Below, in pieces: positions 17,383 to 26,214 of a stretch of DNA of 64,000 bases. Position 1 is the first letter of the stretch; each line of letters begins with the position of its first letter. The notes beneath the pieces were generated by a model. The model worked only from the letters and a program-made list of their open reading frames with translations, was not told where the DNA came from and ran no database searches. The stretch comes from Mucilaginibacter sp. SJ (GTDB taxonomy: Bacteria; Bacteroidota; Bacteroidia; Sphingobacteriales; Sphingobacteriaceae), in the NCBI RefSeq assembly GCF_028993635.1, contig NZ_CP118631.1, positions 6,386,001 to 6,450,000 of the forward strand, read 5' to 3'. The translations under genes and the position numbers were made by a program.

Positions 17383-17940
17383 TCAGTGCCCTTCCACAGG
17401 CTTTTCCTGTATTAACCTGTATCTCCCTGATTTAATCAACTTTTGTTGCTGAGCCGAAAATGATGTCCTGCCGCCAAAATCCTGCACCCAGTATGTTTTG
17501 TACTCGGCTACGCCAACTTCTTTAAAATCAGGATTCATGAGGTTGCGGCAGTGGCCCTCGCTTTTAAACCAGCCGGCCATCACTTCTGCAATGCTTAGCT
17601 GGCCCTGAGCGATGTTTTCGCCTATGGCAAAACTTTTGAACCCTTTAAATTTATAACCGGCGTATACTATGCGGTCTTCCATACTGCGGCCGTCTTTACT
17701 GTCGTGACTAAAATAGCTTTTGCGGGCCATGTCCTTAGCGTGACCTATGGCTGCATCTTCCAAATCATTATTCCAGGTAAGGGGAGGGGCCGGCGGAAAA
17801 TATTTGCTGCCGCAATTGCAGCCTTTCTGGCGCGTAGCATTAATGCTGTTTAAAAACTCGGTCCTGAATTGTTTACTGCTTTGGCTATAGGCATTCGCAA
17901 ACCAAAACAACACAGCAAATAGTAGTATCAATTTTTTCAT
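17383..17940 (-). CDS. Secreted CAP-domain (SCP/PR1-like) protein
   Basis: A 185-residue protein with a signal peptide ending ANAYSQ. The CAP domain shows FLNSINATRQKGCNCG, LTWNNDLEDAAIGHAKDMARKSYFSHDSKDGRSMEDRI, GENIAQGQLSIAEVMAGWFKSEGHCRNLMNPDFKEVGVA and YWVQDFGG, which carry the family His and Glu residues. CAP proteins bind lipids or other small ligands, and some are proteases; bacterial roles are mostly unknown. It acts outside the cytoplasm. Confidence 0.85.
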   Translation of the reverse strand: MKKLILLFAVLFWFANAYSQSSKQFRTEFLNSINATRQKGCNCGSKYFPPAPPLTWNNDLEDAAIGHAKDMARKSYFSHDSKDGRSMEDRIVYAGYKFKGFKSFAIGENIAQGQLSIAEVMAGWFKSEGHCRNLMNPDFKEVGVAEYKTYWVQDFGGRTSFSAQQQKLIKSGRYRLIQEKPVEGH

Positions 17941-17978
17941 CTTAGTGCTTTGACACTTTTAAACGCCCGTGGTTTAAA

Positions 17979-18160
17979 TTATTGTTTCGGCCTTCTGATA
18001 GCTGAACGCCAGCGACCGGTTTTCTTTCGCCTGTAAATGATAATGATGGCTACAACGACGAGAACAAGAGTGGTGCCGATGAGAACGACAATGACGTTAT
18101 GTGCCTGGCGTACCTTAGCATTGGCCTGCGCCTGGAGTTTTTGGTAAATACTTTTTTTTT
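17979..18160 (-). other. Out-of-frame C-terminal transmembrane anchor of the preceding gene
   Basis: From the nine-A run, the frame reached by one extra A reads SIYQKLQAQANAKVRQAHN, then a hydrophobic span VIVVLIGTTLVLVVVAIIII, then YRRKKTGRW and a basic end before TAA at 17979-17981. This is a textbook single-pass anchor with positive-inside tail, so it is very probably the true C-terminus. The restored gene would span 17979-18850. Confidence 0.75.
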
Positions 18161-18850
18161 GGCTATCGCCGAGTCCTGCTTTTTAATCTTGATGGAATCG
18201 GCAGCAGCTACCTTGGCAATGCTGTCAACTGTAACCTGATTGAGGCTATCGTCTAAAAACTCATGGCGTTTAATGGCAACGGCAGCTTTATCATAATCGT
18301 TCATTTTCCGGTACAATTCGGCATAGCCTACCTGCACTATCGACTCTTTTTTAGGATCGTGGGTTTTGAGCGATAATGTTAAAGCATCGTTCAGGTCCTT
18401 CATACTTAGTTTATAGTCTTTGATGTCGCTTTTAATGGCTGCAAGCTCAATGAGCGAGTTGATAATATTAAGGGTATCCTTTCTTTGCCTTGATATGGTG
18501 TTCGATTGCAAAATGAACCATTTGGCCTGGCTGAATTTACGCTGCGAACGGTAAATCTTTGCAAGCGCGTTAAAGCTTGTACGCAAGCCTAAAGTATCGT
18601 TATAAGTGGAATAGCTATGCAGGGCGAGCATAGTGTAATTAAGCGCCTCGGTTTGGAAATAGTATTTCATTCGCCGGGTTGATACGGTATCATATCCTAA
18701 ATAATGGGCAGCTATTTGGGTATAAATAGGGCCTTTTAACGAGTCGCTGGTAACCTGTAACTTTTGCTTAAGACTATCAAGCTCACTTGCGTGTGCGGAT
18801 AATTTAAGCGTGGCCGTCAGAATAAAAAGTAAGGTAATAAGTCTCTTCAT
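18050..18850 (-). CDS. Secreted TPR-like protein, C-terminal membrane anchor lost by frameshift
   Basis: It starts MKRLITLLFILTATLKLSAHA (signal peptide; ATG at 18850). The body has helical repeats of tetratricopeptide character (ALAKIYRSQRKFSQAKWFILQS, then VGYAELYRKMNDYDKAAVAIKRHE). As written, the frame leaves a run of nine A (complement of 18152-18160) into a Ser/Arg-rich tail of poor quality and stops at 18050. Adding one base puts translation into a frame that runs on to 17979. Such TPR-plus-membrane proteins resemble the sensor half of Bacteroidota TPR histidine kinases, but no kinase follows. A binding or signalling role is a guess. Confidence 0.65.
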   Translation of the reverse strand: MKRLITLLFILTATLKLSAHASELDSLKQKLQVTSDSLKGPIYTQIAAHYLGYDTVSTRRMKYYFQTEALNYTMLALHSYSTYNDTLGLRTSFNALAKIYRSQRKFSQAKWFILQSNTISRQRKDTLNIINSLIELAAIKSDIKDYKLSMKDLNDALTLSLKTHDPKKESIVQVGYAELYRKMNDYDKAAVAIKRHEFLDDSLNQVTVDSIAKVAAADSIKIKKQDSAIAKKKVFTKNSRRRPMLRYARHITSLSFSSAPLLFSSL

Positions 18851-19093
18851 ATAACAGATTACTCGAAAATACAATAATCTGCTTATAATTAGACAAATAG
18901 CGTGCCTGTTTAAGTCACCGTCATAGGTGTTTGTGAAAGTCGCTTGGCTTTTTGTTTGTTTTTGAATTGTATGGGCTGTTTTTCAGGAGGATAGCCTTGA
19001 AAATATTAGTTAACAATTGTTTGCGCGTTTTCCACAGCATCAACTTTAATGCACAGGATTGTATACAAAAAAAGATTGGTGCTATGCGATTGC

Positions 19094-20029
19094 TTAAGAG
19101 ATCACCCGTTCGTATTTATTCAGAGCTGATCGTAAACCTGCAAATTGCTTTAATAGTACATTGTATAAGGTAATACCTAATGCCGCACAAGTGATACCGG
19201 CTAACACGTCAAGCACATAATGGTGGCTTGCATATACAGCCGTAAACCAGATGCCAACGGTTACCACTGCAAAAAAGATATTAGCAAGTCCCAGTTTGTT
19301 TTTTAAGCCGTAGTAAAGCACTATAACCGGGTATGACGAATGCAGCGAGGGCATGGCTGCAAACACGTTTGACCCCTTTGTATAAATCCCTTTAAAAACC
19401 CCGGCATGAAAATAGGCGTCAAACCTGGCCAGCCCGGCGGTATTGCCCATAGTTAATGGAATAAAATGAAATCCGTGATATTGGACGAACCAGGGTGGTG
19501 CGGCAGGGTAGGCGTAGTAAACTATAAAGCCCAGGATATTCACCAAAACAAACGTTAACGAAAAATTGAGGAACTGTTTTTTGTTTTTGAAGAACAGGTA
19601 AGCGGCAAAGCCCAGCGGCACAGGGATCCAGCACAAATAAAACAAGCCCGATAATACATCAATAAAAGTGTTGCTATTGGCCAGCCAGTATTCGTTAGGT
19701 GTAAGCAGTTTGCCATTAAAATGAATGCCGAACAGGTGTTTCTCCGCATTATAAAGCTCGGCAATATGTACCGGGTTGTAGTTATAATTGGGGAAGGCTT
19801 TCATGTAATCAAAAACAATCCAGTACACTATGAAAATAGTGAAGCCCAATATAAACTTGCGGGTTATTGCCGATGCATAGAATAATACGTTGAAAATAAC
19901 TACCAGCGTAAGCTCATCCGGTTTATAACCAATAAGGAAAGTTGAAAACGCCAGGTAAGCAATGGAAAGCAGCGAAACAATAATTATCGACCGGATATTT
20001 ACTGTTACGCCTGTATTGGCATTGGTCAT
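19094..20029 (-). CDS. PAP2-family, AUR1-like inositol phosphorylceramide synthase candidate
   Basis: A 311-residue polytopic membrane protein. The motifs APPW (177-180), MPSLHSSYP (His230) and ASHHYVLDV (His270, Asp274) match the conserved blocks of fungal AUR1 and its bacterial relatives within the PAP2 superfamily. AUR1 moves phosphoinositol from phosphatidylinositol to ceramide. The call is supported by its place in one locus with serine palmitoyltransferase, myo-inositol-phosphate synthase and a CDP-alcohol phosphotransferase, as in the Bacteroides thetaiotaomicron inositol-lipid cluster (BT_1522-BT_1526). It follows the hydroxylase by 2 bases. A plain lipid phosphatase is the alternative. 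Confidence 0.78.
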   Translation of the reverse strand: MTNANTGVTVNIRSIIIVSLLSIAYLAFSTFLIGYKPDELTLVVIFNVLFYASAITRKFILGFTIFIVYWIVFDYMKAFPNYNYNPVHIAELYNAEKHLFGIHFNGKLLTPNEYWLANSNTFIDVLSGLFYLCWIPVPLGFAAYLFFKNKKQFLNFSLTFVLVNILGFIVYYAYPAAPPWFVQYHGFHFIPLTMGNTAGLARFDAYFHAGVFKGIYTKGSNVFAAMPSLHSSYPVIVLYYGLKNKLGLANIFFAVVTVGIWFTAVYASHHYVLDVLAGITCAALGITLYNVLLKQFAGLRSALNKYERVIS

Positions 20030-20031
20030 TG

Positions 20032-20655
20032 CTATTTTTTTAAGAAATCTGAACGGAAAATTTTGTCCCAGAAAGGTGAACTCACACCATAGCCCTTTTC
20101 AGGATCCTGGTAGTGGTGCAGCATATGGTGTTGTTTTATTTTTTTGAACAGGCCGCTTTTAAAGTTAAAATGGTGCATGGCATAGTGCGATATGTCATAA
20201 AACAGGTAGCCTAAAATAAAGCCCGGAAAAAATCCCCAGATATAGTTTACAGGCAATAACCATTTAAACAAAAAGAAAAAGCCTGTAGCCAGCGGAATAC
20301 TTAATGAAGGAGGCAACACCAAACGTTTGGCATCGCTCGGATAATCATGATGTACACCATGCATGATAAAATGCAGGCGTTGCGCCCATTCCAGCTTTTC
20401 GCTTGGCTGATAGTGAAATACAAAACGGTGCATGATGTATTCGGTGATGGTCCAGATGAAGAGCCCGAAAATAAACAGGCCGAGATAGGTTAAGATATCT
20501 AACCCTAAATCAAAGAATTTATAGCTGCAATATCCAATAACAGGCACAAAAATGTACAGGGGCACGGTATAATGTACCTTTGATAAGCCTTCTAAAAAGT
20601 CGCTCTTAAACATTCGCACAGATTCCTGCGAGTTGGATAAATATTTCTTTTTCAT
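20032..20655 (-). CDS. Fatty acid 2-hydroxylase-like (sterol desaturase superfamily)
   Basis: A 207-residue membrane protein with two hydrophobic hairpins and the superfamily's histidine clusters: HRFVFH (His76, His81), HFIMHGVHHDYP (His95, His99, His102, His103), HYAMHH and HHMLHH, which bind a di-iron centre. The HGxHHxxP form resembles yeast Scs7 and mammalian FA2H, which hydroxylate the acyl chain of ceramides. In this locus the likely product is a 2-hydroxy-acyl sphingolipid; this is inference from motif and context. It is directly upstream of the AUR1-like gene. Confidence 0.8.
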   Translation of the reverse strand: MKKKYLSNSQESVRMFKSDFLEGLSKVHYTVPLYIFVPVIGYCSYKFFDLGLDILTYLGLFIFGLFIWTITEYIMHRFVFHYQPSEKLEWAQRLHFIMHGVHHDYPSDAKRLVLPPSLSIPLATGFFFLFKWLLPVNYIWGFFPGFILGYLFYDISHYAMHHFNFKSGLFKKIKQHHMLHHYQDPEKGYGVSSPFWDKIFRSDFLKK

Positions 20656-20821
20656 TGTTATAATCAGGGTTTAAAATGTTTTACGATCTCTCTGCCTGTT
20701 TATGGTGTTAAAATTGTTCAGAATGGCTGGCTTTAAACCAACAAAAGGCAATTTTAGCAAAGATATTGCTAAGTGTAAATGCCTTTATTTTATTGTTGCG
20801 AAGATATGATATTTGTTGCTA

Positions 20822-20915
20822 AGTCTTAAGCCTAAAGTTCTAAGTCTAAAGTTCGCAGCCTTAAGAGAAGTAATTCAACGTCCTCACTTAAGACTTTTGA
20901 CTTAGAACTACAAAC
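20822..20915. repeat. Inverted arms of degenerate 7-base repeats (hairpin after the CDP-alcohol phosphotransferase gene)
   Basis: 20822-20856 reads as five heptamers near consensus AGTCTAA (AGTCTTA, AGCCTAA, AGTTCTA, AGTCTAA, AGTTCGC). The stretch 20887-20915 carries the reverse complement (CTTAAGACT, then GACTTAGAACTA), so both arms can pair. It sits directly after the stop of the CDP-alcohol phosphotransferase and may terminate or attenuate it before the hydroxylase gene. Confidence 0.55.
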
Positions 20916-21656
20916 TTACTTACCTTCTTCCTCTTCCAGTTTAATTAATGCTTTTTTAGCCTCTCTTAACCTGTTAAAAGCGGTGATATTGGTTAAAACA
21001 GCAAGTATTACCAGTGGGATTGTAAATATCGATATGGTTTCAAATACATGAAATTTGATGCCGGGAATAAATAATTTATAGTTACCGCCAATATACTGGG
21101 CTATAATACCCGAAAGTGCCGCACATAGGCCGATAGTTACTACACGCTCAGGCCTTTGCATTAAACCACCTTTAATTTCAACACCTAAACCTTCGGCACG
21201 GGCACGTACATAGCTAACCATCATTGAGCCTATCAGCGCTATAAAGGCAGCTATCGAGCTCAGGAAGTAGTGATGCGCCACCAGGTAATAGCAAATTCCC
21301 AGGAACATGATCAATTCGCTGTAGCGGTCAAGTACAGAATCGTACAAAGCACCAAAGGTTGATTTCATGTTGCCTAAGCGGGCTACCTGGCCGTCAAGCA
21401 TATCAAATAAGCCTGCAAAAAGGATGAGGCCGCCGGCCCAGCCTACGTAGCTCAGGTCGCCGCGGTTACCTTCTTCGGCACCTAAAATAAATATGCCTGC
21501 AACGCCTACGTTGAGTACAAAACCTATAGTAGTCACGGCGTTGGGCGTTAAGCCTATTTTTATAAGGATCTTCACAAACGGATCAATAACCTTATAAATG
21601 CCTAATTGCAGGCTGGTTCTGAAAGATCTCCTGAGTGTTGTTGTTTGCTGTTCCAT
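20916..21656 (-). CDS. CDP-alcohol phosphatidyltransferase, candidate phosphatidylinositol(-phosphate) synthase
   Basis: A 246-residue membrane protein with six hydrophobic segments. The complete family motif is present: Asp85, Asp88, Gly89, Ala92, Arg93, Gly102, Asp106 and Asp110. The family joins CDP-diacylglycerol (or similar) to an alcohol. In this locus, next to myo-inositol-phosphate synthase, the natural acceptor is inositol or inositol-3-phosphate, as for the PI-phosphate synthase in the Bacteroides inositol-lipid cluster. Motif alone would also fit phosphatidylglycerol- or cardiolipin-type enzymes. It starts 29 bases after the DUF5686 gene, so they share a transcript. Confidence 0.82.
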   Translation of the reverse strand: MEQQTTTLRRSFRTSLQLGIYKVIDPFVKILIKIGLTPNAVTTIGFVLNVGVAGIFILGAEEGNRGDLSYVGWAGGLILFAGLFDMLDGQVARLGNMKSTFGALYDSVLDRYSELIMFLGICYYLVAHHYFLSSIAAFIALIGSMMVSYVRARAEGLGVEIKGGLMQRPERVVTIGLCAALSGIIAQYIGGNYKLFIPGIKFHVFETISIFTIPLVILAVLTNITAFNRLREAKKALIKLEEEEGK

Positions 21657-21685
21657 TTTTATCTCTGCTTATTTAGGTGCAATGA

Positions 21686-24250
21686 TTAGAAGTCGAATTT
21701 AACCCTTGTGCGCAGGCCCCATTGGGCAACATTTGGATGGTCAAGGTAGTTAAAGCGCCTCACAAAATCTATGCGTATAAATTTAAATATATTTTCAATA
21801 CCAACGCTACCCTCAACATAAGGCGTTTTGCCCAATGTATAAGTAATTGGTACACCATCGGTGCCAACGGGTAGTTGATATAATGACGGATGTATCGAAG
21901 GATTGTTTTGATCAGACAGGCCGCCGTATAATACTTTTAACGATGCGGTTTCGCGCCATTTCAGTTTCTTTAACAATGGTATTTTATTAAAGAAAAAACC
22001 GCTGAAGTGCTGATCTATCCTGAAGCTGGCATATTTATCACTCACAAACTCCAAAAAGTTCATTAAGTTGTATGAGTCGATGTCATATGCATAGGTTTGG
22101 TTAGCCCTGTGTATGGTTAACAAAGGGTACGGTATCGAACCGAAGATTTTACCCGCCGAAACATTGATATCCGCGTAACCTAACTGCGAAAAGTAAAAGC
22201 GCTTATCGGCACGGAAATCAAGTTTTTGATAGTTGTATTCACCGGCAAATAACCCTTTAATGCCTTGTGCGTAGTCAAGTTCAAAAGCAGGGTATTTGTT
22301 AGGGATCGGGATGCGATAGATCTTGCCCTGGTAAAACTGCTCATGAGGTGCCCAGCGGATGCTTCCGGTAAGCTCGGTAGTGGTTAAGTGATGAACCGAG
22401 TTTGGCAGATCATTAATGGTATTATCAAAATATAATGACCCTGCCGGTTCCTGGGTCCATTTTTTGAAGCCTGCTGCAAACGAAAGATGGCTTTCCAGTT
22501 CGTGTAAATAATCAAACCTGTAAAAATCGTTATAAAGGAACTTATCGTTCACACCACGCTTAAACGATAACAGGAAGTTATCCTCCTGCACAAACTGCAG
22601 GCTTGCGCCCGGGATTTTGGTATCACGCTGAAAACTTGCCCTGATATAGTTTTGAGGGAAACGATATATGGATTTATTATTAAGGGAATAGGTCGCACTT
22701 AAAAAGTACTTCCAGCGCTCGTCTTTAAAGCCATAAGCCGCGTAAGTTTCAAAATAATAACGCTTGCTTAATTCGGGCGTGGTACGACCGCCTACACGTA
22801 ACCGGAAACCTTCAACCGGGTTAAAGCTGTAAAACGTGTTGGCAGGGCCTAACTCAAATTTACCAAAGCCTTTGTAGCCTGCAAGCAGGAGGGTTGCTAT
22901 ATCAACCGTACGTTTAAACGAAGGCATGTTACGCAGGCTGTCGATGTTTTTATAAACTTTTGATTCGGCAAGCGTTAAGGTATCAGGCCTGTTTTCCTGC
23001 CAGAATGATTCTGGTCGATGTTTCACTTCATCGCTTAATTCAGCATATTGCGATCCCTGGTAAGTTGTATCCGGCCGGGGTTTGTTAACCACGTAATTGC
23101 TGTAGGTTATGGCCCGGATACCAAATAAACCACTCTTTGCATCTTTTTTGGATGCGCCAAAATCTGCAATGGTAGTGCTTTTGCTCAGGTGATAGCGGCC
23201 ATCGGGGTTTTGTTGAAACTCCAGGTTAACAGTCATCGACCTGATAAAGTTGATGTTGATATGTTTATTGATGGTCAGGTCGCACTTTTGTACAGCGTAG
23301 TTACCATCAAGCGTAATGTAGATACTTCCCTCAAAAAGTACGTCGTTTGTATTGCGGGGGGTAAAGTCAAGCTTAACCAGTTTGTTGTTATGTGCGTCAA
23401 CAACAGTATCGGTAATAAAGTATTTATAATAATTTGGCGAGTTATCAGATATCGGGCTAAGAAACTGGCTGGTTATTAAAAATACGTTGTTGGTATAAAT
23501 ATCAACCTTGTTGTATAAGTGCTTGAAATATTGGGTAAGGCCTTCATTATCAATGCCGGCACCGTAGTTAACACTTTTCTGACCGGTTATATCTTCCCTC
23601 GTTTTTTCGGGGTTTTTACGGTAATAAACCTGCTGTAGCTTTTCATCAAGATAAATAGGCAACAATGATTTGCCTGGTACCAATGAGCTATCGCGGTTAT
23701 CTAAAATGAACTTATACTTACGGAAAAATTTCCTGTCCGAAAACTGGGCGGATACATTGCTTAACGCAAACATCATTTTATCATACTCCTTGTATTCAAC
23801 ATAGTTGTATGCTTCGGGACGGTTCTTTTCTTTATTTTCGATAACCTTACGGATCAGCTCAACGGCGGGGTTATCTTTATTACGGTATTTAGGTTTTTTG
23901 CCCGATTTTACCACAACTTCGTTAAGCTGCTGCGAAGCCGGGAACATTTTTACATTTATAACCTGCTCTTTACCGGGAACAACAGCCAAAAAAGCGTCTT
24001 TATAACCTAAAAATGAAATTTTGATTTGTTTGTATTGCTGATTGTTTGTGGCCAGGCGATATTTGCCATTAACATCTGTAGTGGTACCGGTAGTGCTGCC
24101 CGTAAAAGAAATACTAACAGAAGGCAGGGTTTGTTTGTTACCTGCATCGGTAACGGTACCCGTTATTACCGTTTGCTGCGCATATAATGCCGAAGCAGAA
24201 AAGAACAGTATTAAGAAAAATAAGCTTTTATAAAATTTTTTACAATCCAT
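21686..24250 (-). CDS. DUF5686 outer-membrane protein with CarboxypepD_reg-like domain
   Basis: About 854 residues. The signal peptide ends ASALYAQ; a CarboxypepD_reg-like beta-sandwich (TVITGTVTDAGNKQTLPSVSISF, about 28-110) follows, then a long DUF5686 region with many amphipathic strands, ending GLRTRVKFDF with a terminal Phe typical of outer-membrane barrels. The ATG at 24250 (MDCKKFYKSL) is preferred because it places the signal peptide at the N-terminus; an ATG nine codons upstream is possible. DUF5686 function is unknown. Its cotranscription with a lipid head-group enzyme suggests an envelope-lipid role. Confidence 0.82.
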   Translation of the reverse strand: MDCKKFYKSLFFLILFFSASALYAQQTVITGTVTDAGNKQTLPSVSISFTGSTTGTTTDVNGKYRLATNNQQYKQIKISFLGYKDAFLAVVPGKEQVINVKMFPASQQLNEVVVKSGKKPKYRNKDNPAVELIRKVIENKEKNRPEAYNYVEYKEYDKMMFALSNVSAQFSDRKFFRKYKFILDNRDSSLVPGKSLLPIYLDEKLQQVYYRKNPEKTREDITGQKSVNYGAGIDNEGLTQYFKHLYNKVDIYTNNVFLITSQFLSPISDNSPNYYKYFITDTVVDAHNNKLVKLDFTPRNTNDVLFEGSIYITLDGNYAVQKCDLTINKHININFIRSMTVNLEFQQNPDGRYHLSKSTTIADFGASKKDAKSGLFGIRAITYSNYVVNKPRPDTTYQGSQYAELSDEVKHRPESFWQENRPDTLTLAESKVYKNIDSLRNMPSFKRTVDIATLLLAGYKGFGKFELGPANTFYSFNPVEGFRLRVGGRTTPELSKRYYFETYAAYGFKDERWKYFLSATYSLNNKSIYRFPQNYIRASFQRDTKIPGASLQFVQEDNFLLSFKRGVNDKFLYNDFYRFDYLHELESHLSFAAGFKKWTQEPAGSLYFDNTINDLPNSVHHLTTTELTGSIRWAPHEQFYQGKIYRIPIPNKYPAFELDYAQGIKGLFAGEYNYQKLDFRADKRFYFSQLGYADINVSAGKIFGSIPYPLLTIHRANQTYAYDIDSYNLMNFLEFVSDKYASFRIDQHFSGFFFNKIPLLKKLKWRETASLKVLYGGLSDQNNPSIHPSLYQLPVGTDGVPITYTLGKTPYVEGSVGIENIFKFIRIDFVRRFNYLDHPNVAQWGLRTRVKFDF

Positions 24251-24787
24251 GTACTTTGTGCAATTGTGCAAATACAAACTTCTTTTTTCGGCTCAATACT
24301 GTTATTATTGGATAAAGAGGTGTGTATTAATTATTCAAATTTCTTTGGCAGGTTTATTACTCCTGCACCTGTATGTTTTTTGTTATTCCGCCTCTGAATC
24401 TCCCCGTCTTACCCCGTTTTGTACACTCCCGGCAGATGGTTATTACGGAGTTTACAATTAACAGGCCAAAGGTAAAAAAAATCAGAACAGACTAATGTGG
24501 TCAAAAAGTCAAATATTGTTTACGACTATTTATGTTATCACACTACCTTAGTTATAATAATCCAAACAACGGCTTTTGAGCAGTTATTAGTATGCTCATT
24601 ACTTTCCGGTTTACAATATTGATGATTAAATAATTTGTTGATAATCAGATGAAATCAAGGATTTTTTATTGCCAGCCAAAGGGCTGCGAGGCTATACAAA
24701 TAACAATATTTAACAATTTATACTTAGCGTTAATAAGACTGTGCTGATAAAATAATGTTACCCGCCCCCGAATTTTTTTACCTCACA
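24251..24787. other. Long AT-rich intergenic region upstream of the DUF5686 gene
   Basis: No convincing gene. A 70-codon open frame on the plus strand at 24249-24461 has no protein-like features and runs into the divergent start. It contains the -7 box at 24467-24474 on the minus strand, which would give a leader of roughly 210 bases, and otherwise AT-rich sequence without clear repeats. Confidence 0.5.
24467..24474 (-). promoter_or_regulatory. -7 promoter box (TACCTTTG) for the DUF5686 operon
   Basis: A perfect TAnnTTTG on the minus strand upstream of the DUF5686 start. The distance (about 215 bases) is long, so a nearer promoter is also possible. Confidence 0.4.
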
Positions 24788-24792
24788 AAAAC

Positions 24793-24834
24793 AAAACAGC
24801 CGTAAAGCAGGGTTTAGTTGCTTACGGCTGTTTT
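24793..24834 (-). terminator. Rho-independent terminator after myo-inositol-phosphate synthase
   Basis: AAAACAGCCGTAA pairs with TTACGGCTGTTTT (13 bp) around a 16-base loop. On the minus strand it ends in a T-rich tail, 24 bases past the stop. It ends the GNAT-SDR-synthase transcript. Confidence 0.85.
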
Positions 24835-24858
24835 GACGGTATTTAGTAACGTTAACGA

Positions 24859-26181
24859 TTATTCGGTCGCGAACATATCGTCATAATAATCCAAACCGAG
24901 GTGGGTGATCAGGTCTTCGCCCATCAGGTAACGAAGGGTATTCTCCAATTTGATCAGTTGTTTAAAGATGTCATTTTCTGCATGTAAACCCGGTGCAGTT
25001 TGAGGCGATTTCAGGTAGAATGATAACCACTCCTGGATCCCGCTCATGCCGGCACGTTTAGCCAGATCGCAGAAGATAGCCAAATCCAGCGCGATAGGGG
25101 CGGCAAGGATCGAGTCGCGGCAAAGGAAGTTGATCTTGATCTGCATTTTGTAGCCTAACCAGCCAAAAATATCGATGTTATCCCAGCTCTCTTTGTTATC
25201 GCCATGCGGAGGGTAGTAGTTAATACGGATCTTGTGGTAAATGTTACCGTAAAGCTCCTGGTTATCTTCCGGTTTGAAGATATCTTCCAATACACCCAGT
25301 TTTGACACTTCTTTAGTTTTGAAGTTATCCGGATCGTCAAGGACCCAGCCATCGCGGTTACCTAAAATATTGGTCGAGAACCAGCCGTGTACACCTAATG
25401 AACGTGCAGCTAACCCCGGGGCCAACACAGTTTTCATTAAAGTTTGACCTGTTTTGAAATCTTTACCTGCAATCGGGGTTTTAGTTAATTTAGCCAGTTC
25501 GATCAAGGCAGGGATATCAACTGTTAAGTTAGGGGCGCCGTTAGCGAAAGGAACACCTAATTTTAAAGCCGCGTAAGCATAGATCATACTTGGAGCGATC
25601 AGCTTATCATCGTTTTTCAAACCTTCTTCAAAAGCAGCTAATGACTGGTGTACAGCAGATGCTTCATAATAGATCTCGGTTGAACCGCACCATACCAAAA
25701 CAACCCTGTCAAGACCATTAGCCTCTTTAAAGTTTTTGATATCCTCCATTACCTGCTCGGCAAGCTCAAGCCTGGTTCCGGTTTTAACGTGGGTGCCATC
25801 AAGGTTTTTAGCGTAGTTTTTATCAAACGCGGCTTTCATTGGCTTTATAGCTTCCAATTCGGCTTTAACCGAATGTAAAAGTCCTGCTTCCAGTACCTGT
25901 GCGTTTGAGGCAGCTTCAAATACGTTATCCTCATAAACATCCCAGCCGCCAAATACGATGTCGTTTAAATCGGCTAAAGGAACAAATTCTTTAATTTTCG
26001 GGTTACGGTTTTCGGTTCTTTTTCCTAAACGTATGTGCCCCATTTGAGTAAGGGAGCCAATTGGCTGCGAGATGCCTTTTTTTACGGCCTCTACGCCGGC
26101 AATTAAGGTAGTTGCTACAGCGCCTAACCCGGGGATCAGGATGCCAAGCTTGCCTTTAGCAGGTGTAATGTTGATTTTCAT
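24859..26181 (-). CDS. myo-Inositol-1-phosphate synthase (inositol-3-phosphate synthase)
   Basis: A 440-residue protein. It opens with a Rossmann motif GKLGILIPGLGAVATTLIAG and carries family segments GSLTQMGHIRLGKR, FGGWDVYEDNVFEAA, NGAPNLTVDIPAL, AGKDFKTGQTLMKTVLAPGLAARSLGV, STNILGNRDG and IDIFGWLGYKMQIKINFLCRDSILAAP. The enzyme turns glucose-6-phosphate into inositol-3-phosphate using NAD. Next to lipid head-group and sphingolipid genes it most likely supplies inositol for membrane lipids rather than osmolytes. It lies 33 bases after the SDR gene and is followed by a strong terminator. Confidence 0.93.
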   Translation of the reverse strand: MKINITPAKGKLGILIPGLGAVATTLIAGVEAVKKGISQPIGSLTQMGHIRLGKRTENRNPKIKEFVPLADLNDIVFGGWDVYEDNVFEAASNAQVLEAGLLHSVKAELEAIKPMKAAFDKNYAKNLDGTHVKTGTRLELAEQVMEDIKNFKEANGLDRVVLVWCGSTEIYYEASAVHQSLAAFEEGLKNDDKLIAPSMIYAYAALKLGVPFANGAPNLTVDIPALIELAKLTKTPIAGKDFKTGQTLMKTVLAPGLAARSLGVHGWFSTNILGNRDGWVLDDPDNFKTKEVSKLGVLEDIFKPEDNQELYGNIYHKIRINYYPPHGDNKESWDNIDIFGWLGYKMQIKINFLCRDSILAAPIALDLAIFCDLAKRAGMSGIQEWLSFYLKSPQTAPGLHAENDIFKQLIKLENTLRYLMGEDLITHLGLDYYDDMFATE

Positions 26182-26214
26182 TTATGTTACTATTATTTAT
26201 TTCAAATTAATCGG

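Noticed and set aside
24249..24461. 70-codon plus-strand frame upstream of DUF5686
   Set aside because: Starts inside the divergent gene and has no protein features.
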